Shown here: positions 1-8,421 of the stretch, piece after piece
Layout of the letters: every line of letters starts with the position of its first letter
Numbering within the stretch: the first letter of the stretch is position 1
Source of the DNA: Siccirubricoccus soli
GTDB taxonomy: Bacteria; Pseudomonadota; Alphaproteobacteria; Acetobacterales; Acetobacteraceae
Assembly: GCF_024178315.1 (NCBI RefSeq)
Contig: NZ_JAMZIK010000015.1
Coordinates: 22,846-86,845 of the forward strand
Direction: 5' to 3'
DNA length: 64,000 nt
Notes under the pieces: model-generated
Told to the model about the DNA's origin: nothing
Databases searched by the model: none
What the model saw: only the letters and a program-made list of their open reading frames with translations
Made by a program: the position numbers and the translations under genes

Positions 1-106
1 GGTCGCCGACCCGCAGACCCTGAAGCCTGGTAACAACATGCCCCTGGTCCCGCTCTCATCCGATGAGCTGCAGGCACTGACCGATTTCATGGCGCTGCTC
101 CAGTGA
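1..106 (+). CDS. ctaC: Cytochrome c oxidase subunit II, C-terminal cytochrome c part (5' truncated)
   Basis: The frame starting at base 2 encodes about 34 residues and stops at the TGA ending at 106; the gene begins outside the window. The readable end contains KPGNNMP followed by an acidic L(S)SDEL helix. This is the usual Met-ligand loop and C-terminal helix of a class I cytochrome c domain fused to subunit II of caa3-type oxidases. Its stop overlaps the GTG of the subunit I gene (GTGA), the normal ctaC-ctaD order. Only the tail is visible, so the Cu-A domain and the CxxCH heme site are inferred from family and position. Confidence 0.7.
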   Translation, partial: VADPQTLKPGNNMPLVPLSSDELQALTDFMALLQ

Positions 107-2001
107 GTGCGCAGCCACGCGATACCGGCCTGGATGGCGCGGCGCTGGACGCCGCCCTCGCCTCCGTCTGGTCGGCCCGGCCGGGCCTGCTCGGCTGGTT
201 CACCACGGTGGACCACAAGGCGATCGGCCGTCGCTACATCGCCACCGCCTTCCTCTTCCTGGCGCTGGGCGGGGTGCTGGCGCTGCTGATGCGCTGGCAA
301 CTCGCGCAGCCGGAAGGGCGGCTGCTGGGGCCGGACCGCTTCAACCAGATCTTCACCATGCACGGCGCGACGATGATGTTTCTCTTCGCCGTGCCGGTGA
401 TGGAGGCGGTCGGCGTCTATCTCGTGCCGCTGATGGTGGGCACGCGCAACATCGCCTTCCCCAGGCTCAACGCCTTCTCCTACTGGGTCTATCTCTTCGG
501 CGGGGCGCTGCTCTGGATCGCCTTCCTGCTGGACATGGGGCCGGATGTCGGCTGGTTCGCCTATGTCCCGCTCTCCGGCCCGCAATACGCCCCCGGCAAG
601 CGGGCCGATATCTGGGCGCAGATGATCACCTTCACCGAGATCGCGGCCCTGGCCGTTGCGGTGGAGATCGTCGTCACCGTCTTCAAACAGCGGGCGCCCG
701 GCATGTCGCTGGATCGCATGCCGCTCTTCGTCTGGGCGATGCTCGTCACCTCCTTCGTCGTCATCCTGGCCATGCCCGCCGTGGTGCTGGCCAGCACGGC
801 GCTGATCCTCGACCGGCTGGTGGGCACGCAATTCTTCAACCCGGCAGCGGGCGGGGATGTGCTGCTGTGGCAGCACCTCTTCTGGTTCTTCGGCCATCCG
901 GAGGTGTACATCATCTTCATCCCGGCGGTCGGCATGGTCTCCACCATCCTCTCCACCTTCTGCCGCCGTCCCATCTTCGGCTACACCGCCATGGTGCTGG
1001 CGCTGGTCAGCATCGGGCTGCTCGCCTTCGGCCTCTGGGTCCACCACATGTTCACCACCGGCCTGCCGCGGCTGGGGGAGAGCTTCTTCACCGCCTCCTC
1101 CATGGCCATCGCGGTGCCGAGCGGGCTGCAGATCTTCTGCTGGCTGGCGACGCTCTGGGGTGCACGGCCGCGCATGGCCGTGCCGATGCTCTATGTCCTC
1201 GCCTTCCTCTTCACCTTCGTGCTCGGTGGCATGACGGGGGTGATGGTGGCCTCCGTCCCGCTCGACACCCAGTTGCACGACAGCTACTTCGTCGTCGCGC
1301 ATTTCCATTACGTACTGATAGGCGGCGCGGTCTTCCCGCTGCTCGGCGCCATCCATTACTGGTTCCCCAAGCTGAGCGGCCGCATGATGAGCGAGCGGCT
1401 GGGACGCTGGGCCTGGGGCCTCGTCTTCGGCGGCTTCAACCTGGTCTTCTTCCCGATGCACATCCTCGGCCTCTGGGGCATGCCGCGGCGGGTCTATACC
1501 TACCAGCCGGAGCTGCCCTGGGCCGGGCTGAACCTGTTCTCCTCCCTCAGCGCGGCGCTGCTGGCGCTAGGCTTCTTGCTGTTCTTCTGGAATGCCTGGC
1601 GCAGCGCCCGGAAGGGTGAGATGGCGGGCCCGGACCCCTGGGGCGCGCCGACGCTGGAATGGGCCACCGCCTCCCCGCCCCCGCCCTGGAATTTCAGCCG
1701 CATCCCGGTGGTGGAGAGCGTCAGCCCGCTCTGGGACGCGCCGGGTGAGCTGAAGGTCGCCACCGGGCTGCGGCTGGACCGGCGGGAATTGGTACTGACC
1801 AGCGTGATGGCGGCGGAGCCGGAGGCGCGGGATTCCTCGCCGCAGGATTCCATCTGGCCCTTCCTTGCCGCCATCGTCACCTCGGTGATGCTCATCTGGT
1901 CCATCTTCAGCCCCTGGGCCGTGGTCTGGGGCAGCATCCCCGTCGTCGCGGCGCTGATCCTCTGGTTCTGGCCGCGTGGCACGCCGGAGGATGAGTCATG
2001 A
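103..2001 (+). CDS. ctaD: Cytochrome c oxidase subunit I
   Basis: Catalytic subunit of a heme-copper oxidase that reduces O2 to water and pumps protons in the inner membrane. The 632 residues contain about 14 hydrophobic segments. The low-spin heme ligands fit His87 and His402. The Cu-B/crosslink motif HPEVY is at 265-269, the His pair GLWVHHMF at 314-315, and the heme a3 ligand His400 lies in VAHFHYVL. Glu267 in HPEVY is the D-channel glutamate of A1-type enzymes. After the conserved EWATASPPPPWNF stretch there are two extra membrane helices (about 590-627), longer than the roughly 530-550 residues of a minimal subunit I. The GTG start at 103 is supported by coupling to the upstream stop. 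The next gene overlaps by 4 bases. Confidence 0.95.
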   Translation: MSAQPRDTGLDGAALDAALASVWSARPGLLGWFTTVDHKAIGRRYIATAFLFLALGGVLALLMRWQLAQPEGRLLGPDRFNQIFTMHGATMMFLFAVPVMEAVGVYLVPLMVGTRNIAFPRLNAFSYWVYLFGGALLWIAFLLDMGPDVGWFAYVPLSGPQYAPGKRADIWAQMITFTEIAALAVAVEIVVTVFKQRAPGMSLDRMPLFVWAMLVTSFVVILAMPAVVLASTALILDRLVGTQFFNPAAGGDVLLWQHLFWFFGHPEVYIIFIPAVGMVSTILSTFCRRPIFGYTAMVLALVSIGLLAFGLWVHHMFTTGLPRLGESFFTASSMAIAVPSGLQIFCWLATLWGARPRMAVPMLYVLAFLFTFVLGGMTGVMVASVPLDTQLHDSYFVVAHFHYVLIGGAVFPLLGAIHYWFPKLSGRMMSERLGRWAWGLVFGGFNLVFFPMHILGLWGMPRRVYTYQPELPWAGLNLFSSLSAALLALGFLLFFWNAWRSARKGEMAGPDPWGAPTLEWATASPPPPWNFSRIPVVESVSPLWDAPGELKVATGLRLDRRELVLTSVMAAEPEARDSSPQDSIWPFLAAIVTSVMLIWSIFSPWAVVWGSIPVVAALILWFWPRGTPEDES

Positions 2002-2597
2002 AGGCGCGCATCGTCGCTGACCTCTCAGAGCTGCCGATCAGCGGCCCGCGTGGCTCCAGCCCGACCTGGTGGGGCAACCTCGCTTTCATGCTGATCGAGG
2101 GCACGGGCTTCGCCCTGGCCGTCGCCGTCTATCTCTACCTCGCCACCGTCGTCGCCACCTGGCCGCCGGCGCCGCCGCCGGAGCTCGCGGCGGGCAGCGG
2201 CGTGGCGCTGGTGCTGCTGCTCAGCCTCATTCCGAACTTTCTGCTCTCCCGCTGGGCAAAGGCGCAGGATCTGCGGCGCGTCCGGCTGGGGCTGCTGGTG
2301 ATGATCGGGGTCAATGTCCTGCCGCTGGCCCTGCGGGTGCTGGAATTCGGGGCCTTCCACGTGCGGTGGGACGAGAGCGCCTATGGCTCCATCGTCTGGG
2401 TGCTGCTTGGCCTGCACACCACGCATCTGCTGGCCGATCTGGTGGAGACCATGGTGCTGGCGGTGCTGATGTTCACCCGCCATGCCGACAATCCGCGCCG
2501 CTACGGCGATGTGGAGGATGAGGTGGCCTATTGGTACTTCATCGTCGCCACCTGGATGCCGGTCTATGCCTGCCTCTACTGGGTGCCGCGGCTATGA
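1998..2597 (+). CDS. ctaE: Cytochrome c oxidase subunit III
   Basis: A 199-residue membrane protein with about five helices, the short form of the COX III family found in caa3-type operons. The HTTHLLADLVET segment near residue 140 resembles the conserved helix of COX III that carries the His/Glu pair. It starts with ATGA overlapping the ctaD stop and ends in ATGA overlapping the next gene, so the cluster is very probably one transcript with coupled translation. Subunit III stabilises the oxidase and supports proton uptake through the D channel (family knowledge). Assignment rests on order, length and helix pattern. Confidence 0.85.
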   Translation: MKARIVADLSELPISGPRGSSPTWWGNLAFMLIEGTGFALAVAVYLYLATVVATWPPAPPPELAAGSGVALVLLLSLIPNFLLSRWAKAQDLRRVRLGLLVMIGVNVLPLALRVLEFGAFHVRWDESAYGSIVWVLLGLHTTHLLADLVETMVLAVLMFTRHADNPRRYGDVEDEVAYWYFIVATWMPVYACLYWVPRL

Positions 2598-2905
2598 GCG
2601 CGCGGGCATGGCTGGTGCCGACCGGCTGGGTGCTGGGGTCGCTCGCCCTCGGGGCCAGCACCCAGATTGGGCAGATGACGCCCTGGCTGTTCTGCCGGGA
2701 CGGCGTGCGCCCCGGCGTGCCGCTGGTGGCGCTCTGCCTCGCCATCGCCCTGGCCGGTGCGGCGCTGTCCTGGCGCGGCCGGGCCGGGGCACACGGCCCC
2801 ACGCGCTTCGCCGCCGCGCTCGGGGCGCTGCTGGCGCTGCTGCTGGCCCTGCCGCTCGGCCTGCAATTACTGGCCACGCTGGTGCTGGGCGGATGCGAGG
2901 CCTGA
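2594..2905 (+). CDS. Small membrane protein of the oxidase operon
   Basis: A 103-residue protein with three likely membrane helices (about 8-24, 42-60, 73-97). The ATG at 2594 is chosen because it overlaps the ctaE stop (ATGA); an open frame continues further upstream inside ctaE but has no support. Proteins of this size and hydropathy often sit between ctaE and ctaG in alphaproteobacterial oxidase operons. I do not recognise a named family. Its end overlaps the start of ctaG by 13 bases. A role in oxidase assembly or stability is inferred from position only. Confidence 0.65.
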   Translation: MSARAWLVPTGWVLGSLALGASTQIGQMTPWLFCRDGVRPGVPLVALCLAIALAGAALSWRGRAGAHGPTRFAAALGALLALLLALPLGLQLLATLVLGGCEA

Positions 2906-3735
2906 TCGCCCTTCTCCTGCTCTGGCCCGGCGCCGCGCTGGCGCATGGCGGGGACACGCCGGGTTGGCAGTTCGACCCGCTGGTGCTGCTGCCGCTCCTG
3001 GCCTTCCTGGCGCTCTATCTCGGCGGGTTGCTGCGGCTGGGCGGGCGCGCCAGGCGCCTGGCCGCCCCAGCCGCTGCCTGGCTCACCGGTTGGCTGCTGC
3101 TGGCCGGCGCCCTACTCTCGCCGCTGCACGTGCTGGGTGAGCTGATGTTCACCGCGCATATGGTGGAACACGAACTGGTCATGGCCGTTGCCGCGCCGCT
3201 GCTGGTGCTGGGCCGGCCCATGGCCGTTGCCCTCTGGGCCTTCCCACCCGCGGCACGGCGGCGGATCGGGCGCGGCGCCCGGGGCCTGCGCCGGCCCTGG
3301 CATTTTCTGACGCACCCTGCCATCGCCACCTTCCTGCATGGCGCGGCCATCTGGGCGTGGCATGTGCCGCCGGTGTTCGACGCGGTGCTGGGCCACCCCA
3401 TGCTGCACCGGGCGCAGCACCTCTCCTTCCTGCTCAGCGCGCTGCTCTTCTGGTGGGCCATGCTGCGCCGGGCGCGGCCGCTGGTGGCGGTGGCGGATCT
3501 CTTCCTGACCATGCTGCACACCGGCCTGCTCGGTACCTTGCTGGTGCTGGCGCCGCGCGTTCTCTACGGGGTGCAGACGGCGGAGGCGGCGCGCTTCGGC
3601 CTGACGCCGCTGGAGGACCAGCAACTGGCCGGGCTGGTGATGTGGGTGCCGGGCGGCGTGATCTATGCCGGGGCGGCGCTGGCCTTGCTGGGCCAGGCGC
3701 TGCAACGCGGGGGGCGCCGCCATGCGCTGGCCTAG
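2893..3735 (+). CDS. ctaG: Cytochrome c oxidase assembly protein CtaG (caa3 type)
   Basis: A 280-residue polytopic membrane protein of the Caa3_CtaG family, needed for assembly of caa3 oxidase, probably at the copper centre. Visible signs are an N-terminal hydrophobic segment ending ALAHGGD, the His-rich AHMVEHELVMAVAAPLL region, conserved WAWHVPP and HRAQHLSFL motifs, and a final helix before QRGGRRHALA. The ATG at 2893 gives a proper membrane-targeting N-terminus; the frame is open further upstream but that part is antisense-like in composition. The gene overlaps its neighbours at both ends, matching an operon. Confidence 0.85.
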   Translation: MRGLIALLLLWPGAALAHGGDTPGWQFDPLVLLPLLAFLALYLGGLLRLGGRARRLAAPAAAWLTGWLLLAGALLSPLHVLGELMFTAHMVEHELVMAVAAPLLVLGRPMAVALWAFPPAARRRIGRGARGLRRPWHFLTHPAIATFLHGAAIWAWHVPPVFDAVLGHPMLHRAQHLSFLLSALLFWWAMLRRARPLVAVADLFLTMLHTGLLGTLLVLAPRVLYGVQTAEAARFGLTPLEDQQLAGLVMWVPGGVIYAGAALALLGQALQRGGRRHALA

Positions 3736-4120
3736 GTCAGTCCTCGCCCTTGGGGTCCTTGCGGCGCTGGCGGCCGCCGCCGGCGGCTGGTGGTGGCAGC
3801 AACAGCCCAGCGAGGCCGAGCTGGTCGCCCGCGCCATCACCGGCGGCGATCCGGCCCGCGCGCCCGCGCTGCTGCGCCATTATGGCTGTGCCGGCTGCCA
3901 CAGCATCCCCGGCGTGCCCGGCGCCGACGGCCAGGTGGGGCCGCCGCTCGGCGGGATCGGCGCCCGGGTCTATATCGCCGGGGTGCTGCCGAACAGCGCC
4001 GGGAACCTTATCGCCTGGCTGCTCGACCCGCGCGCCGTCTCGCCGCGCACCGCCATGCCGGCGACGGGGCTGGCCGAGGCCGAGGCCCGCGACATCGCCG
4101 CCTTCCTCTATTCCCGCTGA
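3722..4120 (+). CDS. Monoheme c-type cytochrome
   Basis: A 132-residue protein with an N-terminal signal or anchor helix (about 6-22) followed by WWW and a small class I cytochrome c domain. The heme site CAGCH is at residues 56-60, after LLRHYG, and the probable axial methionine is Met112 in TAMPATGL. The start at 3722 overlaps the ctaG end by 14 bases. It is the last gene of the oxidase operon and most likely donates electrons to subunit II in the periplasm (inference from context). Its stop directly abuts the stop of the convergent diheme cytochrome gene, with no space between. Confidence 0.85.
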   Translation: MRWPRSVLALGVLAALAAAAGGWWWQQQPSEAELVARAITGGDPARAPALLRHYGCAGCHSIPGVPGADGQVGPPLGGIGARVYIAGVLPNSAGNLIAWLLDPRAVSPRTAMPATGLAEAEARDIAAFLYSR

Positions 4121-5038
4121 TCAGGGCTGCGGCGTCGGCCGCGGCGGCTGGCTTTTCAGGAAGTGGGCGATGGCCAGCCGGTCCTCCTCCGGCAGCTCCG
4201 CCGTGTTCAGCACCACATCCGCCATGGAGGAGCGCGCCAGCCGCCCTTCCGGGCTGCGGCCGGTCCTCAGCAGCGTGGCGAAATCCGCCTCGCTCCAATG
4301 GCCCAGCCGCGCCGGAGTGATGTTGGGGACGAAGCCCGTCCCCTCTTGGTCTGGCCCGCCCGCCAGCCGCGTCGATTCCTTGACCGCGAGCAACGGCCCG
4401 CGCGAGGCATGGCATTCGGCGCAATGCGCCACCGCCTCCACCAGGTAGCGGCCGCGGTTCCAGGCAGCGTCCTGCGCCGGATCGGGCGCCAGCGGCCGTT
4501 CCTCCAGATAGACCAGCTTCCACAGCCCGATCGGCCGGCGGATGGTCAGCGGGAAGGCCAGGTCATGCGGCGGCGCCCGGCCCGGGACCGGCGGCAGGGT
4601 ACGGAGATAGGCCCACAGATCCGCCACATCCTCCGGCCGCATCTGCGCATAGCCGATATAGGGCAGCGCCGGGTAATAGTGCCGACCGTCCGGCGAGACG
4701 CCGGCCATCAGCGCATTGGCGAACTCCACGCCGCTCCACCGGCCGATCCCGTCCTCCGGATCCGGCGAGATGTTCGGCGGCCGGAAGGTGCCGAGCATCG
4801 AGGCGAGCGCCATGCCGCCGCCAAGCCGCAGCCGATCCGGCTGGCCGGGCGAGGCGTGGCAGGAGGCGCAGTCGCCGGCGGCGAAGATGAGGCGGCCGCG
4901 CGCCGCATCGCCCTGCTCGAACATCGCTGCCGCCTCGGGCCCGAAGCGTGGCCGCGGGGCGCTGAGCCACCACAGCGCGGCAGCGGCAAGCGCCCCCGCC
5001 GCCGGCAGCAGCCAGAGCCAGTGCCAGCGCCGGCGCAT
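4121..5038 (-). CDS. Diheme c-type cytochrome
   Basis: A 305-residue periplasmic or membrane-anchored cytochrome with one N-terminal helix (about 8-26). It has two heme-binding sites, CASCH at 57-61 and CAECH at 206-210, each starting a cytochrome c domain (PNISPDPEDGIG and PNITPARLGHWSEADF follow). This layout matches the small cytochrome subunits that serve alcohol, aldehyde or gluconate dehydrogenases in acetic-acid-type bacteria. Here it lies one base after the end of the molybdoprotein gene upstream on the same strand, so it may take electrons from that enzyme, an inference not known for the YdeP family. It could also feed the adjacent oxidase. Confidence 0.85.
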   Translation of the reverse strand: MRRRWHWLWLLPAAGALAAAALWWLSAPRPRFGPEAAAMFEQGDAARGRLIFAAGDCASCHASPGQPDRLRLGGGMALASMLGTFRPPNISPDPEDGIGRWSGVEFANALMAGVSPDGRHYYPALPYIGYAQMRPEDVADLWAYLRTLPPVPGRAPPHDLAFPLTIRRPIGLWKLVYLEERPLAPDPAQDAAWNRGRYLVEAVAHCAECHASRGPLLAVKESTRLAGGPDQEGTGFVPNITPARLGHWSEADFATLLRTGRSPEGRLARSSMADVVLNTAELPEEDRLAIAHFLKSQPPRPTPQP

Positions 5039-7324
5039 TCAGATCTCGGCGTGCAGCCGGACCGGGATGGATTTCGCGGCCGGCACATGGCTGGCGCGGG
5101 CATGGTGCCAGAGCGGCAGCAGCGGGTTGCACTCTGGGTAGTAGGCGGCGGCGCTGCCGCGCGGCAGGTCGAAGGGCACCACCTGCAATCCGCGGACGCG
5201 CCGCTCCACCCCATCCTTCGCCACCGTCTCCAGCGTCACGCGCTGGCCCGCGGCGAGGCCAAGGGCAGCGATGTCCTCCGGGTTGAGGAAGACCACCTCG
5301 CGGCTGCCGGAGACGCCGCGGAAGCGGTCCTCGTAACCGTAGATGGTGGTGTTGAACTGGTCGTTGCTGCGCACCGTCATCAGCTGGAAGTGGCCGGCCC
5401 CCTGAGCGAGGGGCATGTCCGGGTCAGCCTCCAGGCTCTCCAGCGCCAGGAAATTCGCCTTCTTCGTCTCCGTCCGCCATTCCCGCTTCCGCGCCGGGTT
5501 GGCGCGGAGGAAGCCGCCTGGCCGGCGCATGCGCGCATCGTAATCGGAGAACCATTCGGGATGGCATTCGGCGATGGTGCGGCGGATGAGCGTGTAGTCA
5601 CCGACCCAACCATCCCAGTCCAGCTTCGGGTTGGGCGGGAGCGTGGCCTTGGCCAGGCCCGCGATGATCGCGGGTTCCGAAAGCAGATGCGGGCTCGCCG
5701 GCTCCCGCTGCCCATGCGAGGGATGGATGCCGGAGGTGCTGTCCTCCATGGAGACGATCTGCGGCCCGCTCGCCTGGCGGTCGATCTCGATGCGGCTGAG
5801 GCAGGGCAGCAGCCAAGCGCTTCGCCCATGCACCAGATGGCTGCGGTTCAGCTTGGTGGTGATCATCGCCGTCAGGGGCAGGCGGCGCCAGGCGGGCTCC
5901 AGCAGGCCGCGCTCCGGCAGGGAGCGGGTGAGGTTGCCGCCGAGTTGCAGCACCGCCTTCACCTTGCCCTCGATGACGCCCTGCGCAGTCTCCACCACGT
6001 CCATGCCCTTGTCCCGGGGCGGGTCGAAGCCGAACAGCTCGGCGAAGCGGTCGAGCGGCGCGAGCTCCGGCTTCTCGGTGATCCAGACGGCACGCTGGCC
6101 CTGCACGTTGGAATGACCGCGCACCGGGCAGATGCCGCCGCCCGGCTTGCCGATATTGCCGCGCAGCAGCAGCAGGTTCACCAGCATCCGCACCATCTCG
6201 ACGCCGAGGCGGTGCTGGGTGAGGCCCATGCCATAGATGCCCATGGCGGAGTCCGCCGTCACATAGGTCCGCGCCGCCTCCTCCAGCGCGGCGCGGGAGA
6301 GGCCGCTGCGGGCCTCGATCTCCTCCCAGCCGAAGCGCTGCATCGAGGCCTTGAAGGCATCGAAGCCATGGGTGTGCTCGGCGATGAAGCCGTGGTCCAG
6401 CACCGCCTCCCCCGCCGCATCCCATTCCAGCAGCAGCTTGCACAACCCGGTGAGGGCGGCGAGGTCGCCGCCCGGCAGGGGCTGGTGGAATTGTGCCGCC
6501 AGCAGCCGCGACTTCGCCGTCAGCATCCGGGGCGGGCTCTGCGGGTTGGTGAAGCGCTCGACGCCATGCTCGCGCAGCGGGTTGAAGATGATGATGGGCA
6601 CGCCGCGCTTCGTCGCGTCCTCCAGCTGATGCAGCATGCGCGGGCTGTTCACCGCGGTGTTCTGGCCGAAGATCAGGATGCAGCCGGTGTGGGTGAAATC
6701 CTCCAGCGTCGTGGTGCCGACCGGCACGCCGATCGCCTTCGGCAGCGCCACCGAGGTGCTCTCGTGGCACATATTGGAACTGTCCGGCAGGTTGTTGCTG
6801 CCATAGGCCCGGACGAAGAGCTGCCAGAGGAAGGAGGCCTCGTTGCTGGCGCGGCCGGAGGCGTAGAAGACCACCTCCTTCGGGTCGAAGCCCTTCAGCG
6901 CCGCGCCGATGCCGGCGAAGGCCTCCTCCCAGCTCGCCGGCACGTAGCGGTCCGAGGCGGCGTCCCAGCGCATCGGCTCGGTCAGGCGGCCGGCCTGTTC
7001 CAGGGCGTGGTCGGTCCAGCCCTCCAGCTCCAACACCGTATGGCGAGCGAAGAGTTCCGGGTCGATCCGGTGGCTGGTCAGGTCCCAGGCGGTCGCCTTG
7101 GCGCCGTTCTCGCAGAATTCCAGCAGATGCGGCGGCTCCGGCTTCGCCCAGGCGCAGGAGACGCACATGAAGCCGTCATGCTTGTTCTGCTTGCGCAGCA
7201 GGGCGGCGGTGGAGAGCGCATGCCCCTCCTTCCCCAATATGCCGGCAACCCCTTCCAGCGAACCCCAGCCGCCAGAGGCCGTGCTGGGGTCGGTGATGCG
7301 CAGATCCTGCTCCTGCTCAGGCAT
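5039..7324 (-). CDS. Molybdopterin oxidoreductase, FdhF/YdeP type
   Basis: A 761-residue cytoplasmic-type molybdoprotein of the formate dehydrogenase-H / YdeP alpha-subunit family; E. coli YdeP is about the same length. The ATG at 7324 (MPEQEQDL) removes an Arg/Pro-rich upstream extension that has no family match. The N-terminus has Cys54 and Cys57 in GFMCVSCAW and Cys71 in EFCENGAK, in place of the full four-Cys iron-sulfur motif. Further marks are GRASNEASFLWQLF, SNMCHESTS (cofactor-binding region), GQNTAVNSPR, and the C-terminal RSNDQFNTTIYG domain. No signal peptide is visible. Divergent fdhD supports a sulfurated Mo cofactor. The substrate is unknown; YdeP is linked to acid resistance in E. 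coli, but true formate activity is unproven for this subfamily. Confidence 0.88.
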   Translation of the reverse strand: MPEQEQDLRITDPSTASGGWGSLEGVAGILGKEGHALSTAALLRKQNKHDGFMCVSCAWAKPEPPHLLEFCENGAKATAWDLTSHRIDPELFARHTVLELEGWTDHALEQAGRLTEPMRWDAASDRYVPASWEEAFAGIGAALKGFDPKEVVFYASGRASNEASFLWQLFVRAYGSNNLPDSSNMCHESTSVALPKAIGVPVGTTTLEDFTHTGCILIFGQNTAVNSPRMLHQLEDATKRGVPIIIFNPLREHGVERFTNPQSPPRMLTAKSRLLAAQFHQPLPGGDLAALTGLCKLLLEWDAAGEAVLDHGFIAEHTHGFDAFKASMQRFGWEEIEARSGLSRAALEEAARTYVTADSAMGIYGMGLTQHRLGVEMVRMLVNLLLLRGNIGKPGGGICPVRGHSNVQGQRAVWITEKPELAPLDRFAELFGFDPPRDKGMDVVETAQGVIEGKVKAVLQLGGNLTRSLPERGLLEPAWRRLPLTAMITTKLNRSHLVHGRSAWLLPCLSRIEIDRQASGPQIVSMEDSTSGIHPSHGQREPASPHLLSEPAIIAGLAKATLPPNPKLDWDGWVGDYTLIRRTIAECHPEWFSDYDARMRRPGGFLRANPARKREWRTETKKANFLALESLEADPDMPLAQGAGHFQLMTVRSNDQFNTTIYGYEDRFRGVSGSREVVFLNPEDIAALGLAAGQRVTLETVAKDGVERRVRGLQVVPFDLPRGSAAAYYPECNPLLPLWHHARASHVPAAKSIPVRLHAEI

Positions 7325-7446
7325 AGCACCTCCTCGCCCCGCTGCACGGGGCTGTGGCGATGGAAGCGATGGGGGCGGCTTCTGGTTCCGGCCTGGCAAC
7401 CGGGCCGGGGCCTCGGGCGCTATCCCGAGGCCAGTCGGAGGCCGCC

Positions 7447-8250
7447 ATGGACCTGCCCACGCCCCCCCTGCCCACGCCGGTCCAGGCCGTTGCGACCGAG
7501 ACGCCGGACGGGCCCGGCGCAAGGCTGGTGGCGGAGGAGGTGGCGGTCGCCCTCACCTGCGGCGGCGCGACCCATGCGGTGATGATGGCGACGCCGGCGG
7601 CGCTCGAGGATTTTGCCCTCGGCTTCTGCCTGACCGAGGGCATCGTCGCGCGGCCCGAGGAATTGCTCGGCCTCACGATCCTGCAGCGGCCGCGCGGGAT
7701 CGAGCTGCGGCTGGAGCTGGAAGAGGCGCAGCTTGCGGCCTTCCGCGCCCGGCGGCGGCGCATGGCCGGCGCGCTGGGCTGCGGGCTGTGCGGGGTGGAG
7801 AGCCTGGAGGCGGCGCTGCGCCCCTTGCCGCGCCTCCGCACCGCGCTGCGCCTGGCGCCGGAGGAGGTGCCGCAGGCCGTCGCCGCCCTGGGCGAGGCCC
7901 AGGCGCTGCACCGGCTGACCCATGGCGTGCATGCCGCCGGCTTCTGGGTGCCTGGACGCGGCTTGGTCGCGGCGCGGGAGGATGTCGGCCGGCACAACGC
8001 GCTGGACAAGCTGGCCGGTGCCCTGGCGCGCGCGGGGGAGGATCGCGGCCGGGGCGCGGTGGTGCTGACCAGCCGCGTCTCGGTGGAACTGGTGCAGAAG
8101 GCGGCGACGCTCGGCGTGCCGGTGCTGGTCGCGGTCTCGGCGCCGACGACGCTGGCCATCCGCACCGCCGAGGCCTGCGGCATGACCCTCATCGCCTGCG
8201 TGCGCGGCGCGCGCTGGGAAGTGTTCACCCAGACGGAAGGCGCGGCCTGA
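7447..8250 (+). CDS. fdhD: Formate dehydrogenase accessory sulfurtransferase FdhD
   Basis: A 267-residue FdhD-family protein that transfers sulfur from IscS to the Mo-bisMGD cofactor of formate dehydrogenases. The CGLCG motif gives the conserved Cys112/Cys115 pair. GVHAAGFW, REDVGRHNALDKL and SRVSVELVQKAA are also family blocks. The ATG at 7447 is preferred over two upstream ATGs because GGAGG (7437-7441) lies five bases before it and the family N-terminus then begins correctly. It is divergent from the YdeP-type gene across 122 bases, so the two are probably co-regulated and the oxidoreductase is its client. Confidence 0.92.
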   Translation: MDLPTPPLPTPVQAVATETPDGPGARLVAEEVAVALTCGGATHAVMMATPAALEDFALGFCLTEGIVARPEELLGLTILQRPRGIELRLELEEAQLAAFRARRRRMAGALGCGLCGVESLEAALRPLPRLRTALRLAPEEVPQAVAALGEAQALHRLTHGVHAAGFWVPGRGLVAAREDVGRHNALDKLAGALARAGEDRGRGAVVLTSRVSVELVQKAATLGVPVLVAVSAPTTLAIRTAEACGMTLIACVRGARWEVFTQTEGAA

Positions 8251-8421
8251 ACCAGGCTCCCCCCGGCGCTGGTGCCGGGGCGAAGGCCAGATTGGCGCCG
8301 GCCGCCCGTCCGATGGCCCTGTGCCAGTTGCCAGCTGGCAATTGCCCTCTGGAGCGACGCGCCGGGCCTGCCCTAAGCTTGGCGCAAAGCCCCGCGCCAC
8401 GGCGGGCGCAGGAGGAAACGC
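8251..8421. other. Intergenic region with operator-like palindrome
   Basis: This 171-base gap between fdhD and the amidohydrolase operon contains a perfect 14-base palindrome, TTGCCAGCTGGCAA, at 8328-8341. A good ribosome binding site (AGGAGG at 8410-8415) precedes the ATG at 8422. No gene or clear terminator is visible. The palindrome lies about 80 bases before the start codon, a usual place for a repressor or activator dimer site (inference). Confidence 0.5.

Noticed and set aside
4163..7582. Very long open frame (over 1,100 codons) on the plus strand
   Set aside because: It lies antisense to the diheme cytochrome and the YdeP-type gene, is rich in Arg, His, Gln and Ala as expected for a shadow of GC-rich code, and shows no domain.
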